Below are positions 62,382 through 64,000 of a stretch of DNA of 64,000 nt, one piece after another. Below the pieces are notes generated by a model. That model was not told the origin of the DNA and made no database searches. It saw only the letters and a program-made list of their open reading frames with translations. The position numbers and the translations under genes are program-made. How positions within the stretch are numbered: the first letter of the stretch is position 1; each line of letters opens with the position of its first letter. The DNA comes from Astragalus membranaceus (Eukaryota; Streptophyta; Magnoliopsida; Fabales; Fabaceae), in assembly GCA_039519185.1 (NCBI GenBank), contig CM076847.1:83799100-83863099 (forward strand). The letters run 5' to 3'.

Positions 62382-64000
62382 TGTAACACCCCGAAAAATG
62401 ATTTAATTAATTTAATTAATTTGATTAGTTGAATTATTAATTTTAGTTGAAGCGTGATTTAATTAAACTAAGAGGAAAATATCATGTTTTGTGTAGGAGT
62501 GGGATCGAGTAATAGCGGGGGTGTAGCTGTGAGCCCAACGCGTGAAAGGCCCACAGCTTAAACCCCAAGGGTATGCGAAACCCTCACTCTCATTTTTCAC
62601 TTGAGAGAAATCGAAATTGAGAGAGAGTGAGAAGTGAGAGAGGCGCGCGAAGAGAAGAGAGGGAGGGAGAAGAAGGGTTTCGCAATTCTCAAGGTTTTGG
62701 CTCGTTGTGTTGCTGTGGTTACTCGTGGTGCCTTCAATCATCTTCCACGGAGCATACGTTTAAGAGGTAAGGGTGAGCGTTTTGATTTAACATAATTGGG
62801 TATGTGGTGGGTGTTATGGGGTTTTGATGTTGTTGTGAATTTGAGATGTATATGTGTAAGATTGATGAAGGATTGGATTAATTGTGATGTCGTTTTGATG
62901 AATTGTTGATGTTGTCACGTGATCTACCATATGAGGTGATGAGATGAATTTCGATTTTGGTGATTTTGGTGTGGTTAGTATCGATTTCATGTGTATAGTG
63001 ATGAGAACATATGAATGAGTAAATGGAGATTGAATTAGGGGGTGTTATAGTTTAATTGAGTAGGTGAGACTTATGTGGTGATTGAGTGATATGCTTACAA
63101 TTATTTGAACAATACCAAGAGATTGAGAATAAAATTAAGTTGCTGTTACTGTTCATCAAAAAGAATGTTGCTGTTTGCAAAATAAATGTTGCTGTTTACC
63201 AATTGATAGCGCTGCTGTTTGCCCAGAAAATAAGTCACTGCCCTGCTGTTATTTTTATACATGAGTTGCTGTTTTTATGAAGAAAATGTGCTACTGTTTT
63301 ATAAAAAAATGAAGCGCTGTTTTTTTTATGTGTAATCGTGCTGTTTTGCTACTATTGCGCGCCTTCTGCCAATTTGCGCCTCATTGGCGCGCCAGTCGCG
63401 CGTCACGCGCAAGACGTACTGAAAAATTCTGCCATTCCGCGCGCCAGTTGCGCGTAAGTCGCGCCCCACGCGTGAAGTCACTGAAAAATTCTGCCATTCC
63501 GCGCTCCAGTCGCGTGTAAGTCGCGCGCCGCGCGCAGCCCCTGTTTTATTACTGTTCTTGCAATTTAAAATGGGATGTTTTCCACTTTGCAAAGGTGATG
63601 TTTTTTAATTTAAATGTGATGTTTCCTAAGCATGAAAATGAGATGTTTTCCAAAATTTAAATATGTTGTCACCCAAATTTTTAATGTGTTGTTACTTAAA
63701 AATTGAGAGATGTTGATACTTGAAATTTAAAGGTGTTGTTACTCCAATTTTGAATGTGATGTTTATGATGATGTTGTGATATCATTGTGATGGTTATGAC
63801 GAGTACACTCTATGAGTGTTTTATGACGACGATGACGAGTACTCCAGGTGAGTGATTTGGTGATTGCACATGTGCCCATAGTGTCTCATAGCATGTGCAT
63901 ATTATGACGAATAGGCTTCGGCCTCTTATTGATGTAAAACTGTGACGGTGTGCCCCTAGTGGCTTATTTATGACGAGTATGGTACCATCATGCATATACC
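62382..64000 (+). repeat. LTR of a gypsy-type element inserted in Tat C (runs off the window)
   Basis: Begins TGTAACACCCCGAAAAATG inside the gag frame. TGTAACACCCC is a frequent start of Ty3/gypsy LTRs in plants. 1.6 kb without coding sequence follows, including GTTGCTGTTT words, a GC-rich repeat (63372-63540) and GATG-rich sequence. The family is not identified, because its internal region is outside. The 5 bp before it are GATGG. Confidence 0.65.
63372..63540. repeat. GC-rich tandem repeat of 62 bp
   Basis: GAAAAATTCTGCCATTCCGC starts at 63421 and 63483, with GCGCGCC/GTCGCGCG sequence between, and a diverged earlier copy near 63372. It stands out strongly from the AT-rich surroundings. Confidence 0.8.

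Overview
This is plant nuclear DNA from a retrotransposon-rich intergenic region, most likely of a papilionoid legume. The evidence is large Ogre-type Ty3/gypsy elements with LTRs of 2-3.4 kb, Tat/Retand-type elements carrying an antisense gene and 3' tandem repeats, Ty1/copia, MULE, hAT and foldback elements, GT-AG introns and plant TATA boxes. The legume assignment is an inference from element types. I see only one ordinary host gene, a secreted glycine-rich protein at 32604-33041. I recognise no rRNA, tRNA or CRISPR.

Layout. (1) 1-25688: the 3' half of a Tat/Retand element on the + strand (integrase end, tandem repeats, antisense multi-exon pseudogene, polypurine tract, 3' LTR). It is split by an Ogre on the - strand (Ogre A, 1305-19891) with two near-identical LTRs, ORF1, gag-pro, RT and RNaseH-INT. 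A second, truncated Ogre tail (19892-21683) is fused behind the right LTR. Ogre A looks young but is disabled by a protease active-site change, a gap before RT and a nonsense codon in pol. (2) 25689-27643: AT-rich DNA with a Helitron-like end, a diverged tandem repeat of about 128 bp and a small MITE. (3) 27644-32353: a decayed copia element on the - strand, ending about 165 bp before the TATA-like box of the glycine-rich protein gene. (4) 33545-41623: a tandem array of a TRIM-like copia element, five LTRs sharing four internal domains, with a 4.2-kb MULE (34158-38400) in the first internal domain. (5) 42651-43826: a foldback element with a C-rich left half and a G-rich right half, then a 137-bp hAT MITE with a perfect 8-bp target duplication. 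(6) 44973-47629: an Ogre-type solo LTR on the + strand. (7) 47711-57945: a non-coding Ogre derivative (Ogre B, TSD AACAT) that itself contains an Athila-like solo LTR. (8) 57951-60903: degenerate sequence with seven 107-bp tandem repeats. (9) 60904-62381: LTR and broken gag of another Tat element, interrupted by a further LTR beginning TGTAACACCCC that runs off the window.

The region is a record of nested insertion, unequal recombination and deletion. Direct nesting is visible for Ogre A in Retand, the Athila-like LTR in Ogre B, the MULE in the TRIM array, and the last LTR in Tat C. The three Ogre-type LTR families share a sense TATAAATA box. They also share a gene-like antisense segment (in families A and B a TATA box and an AACCCTAA/AACCTAA motif; in A and C a palindrome followed by a splice donor), which is the least explained signal in the window.
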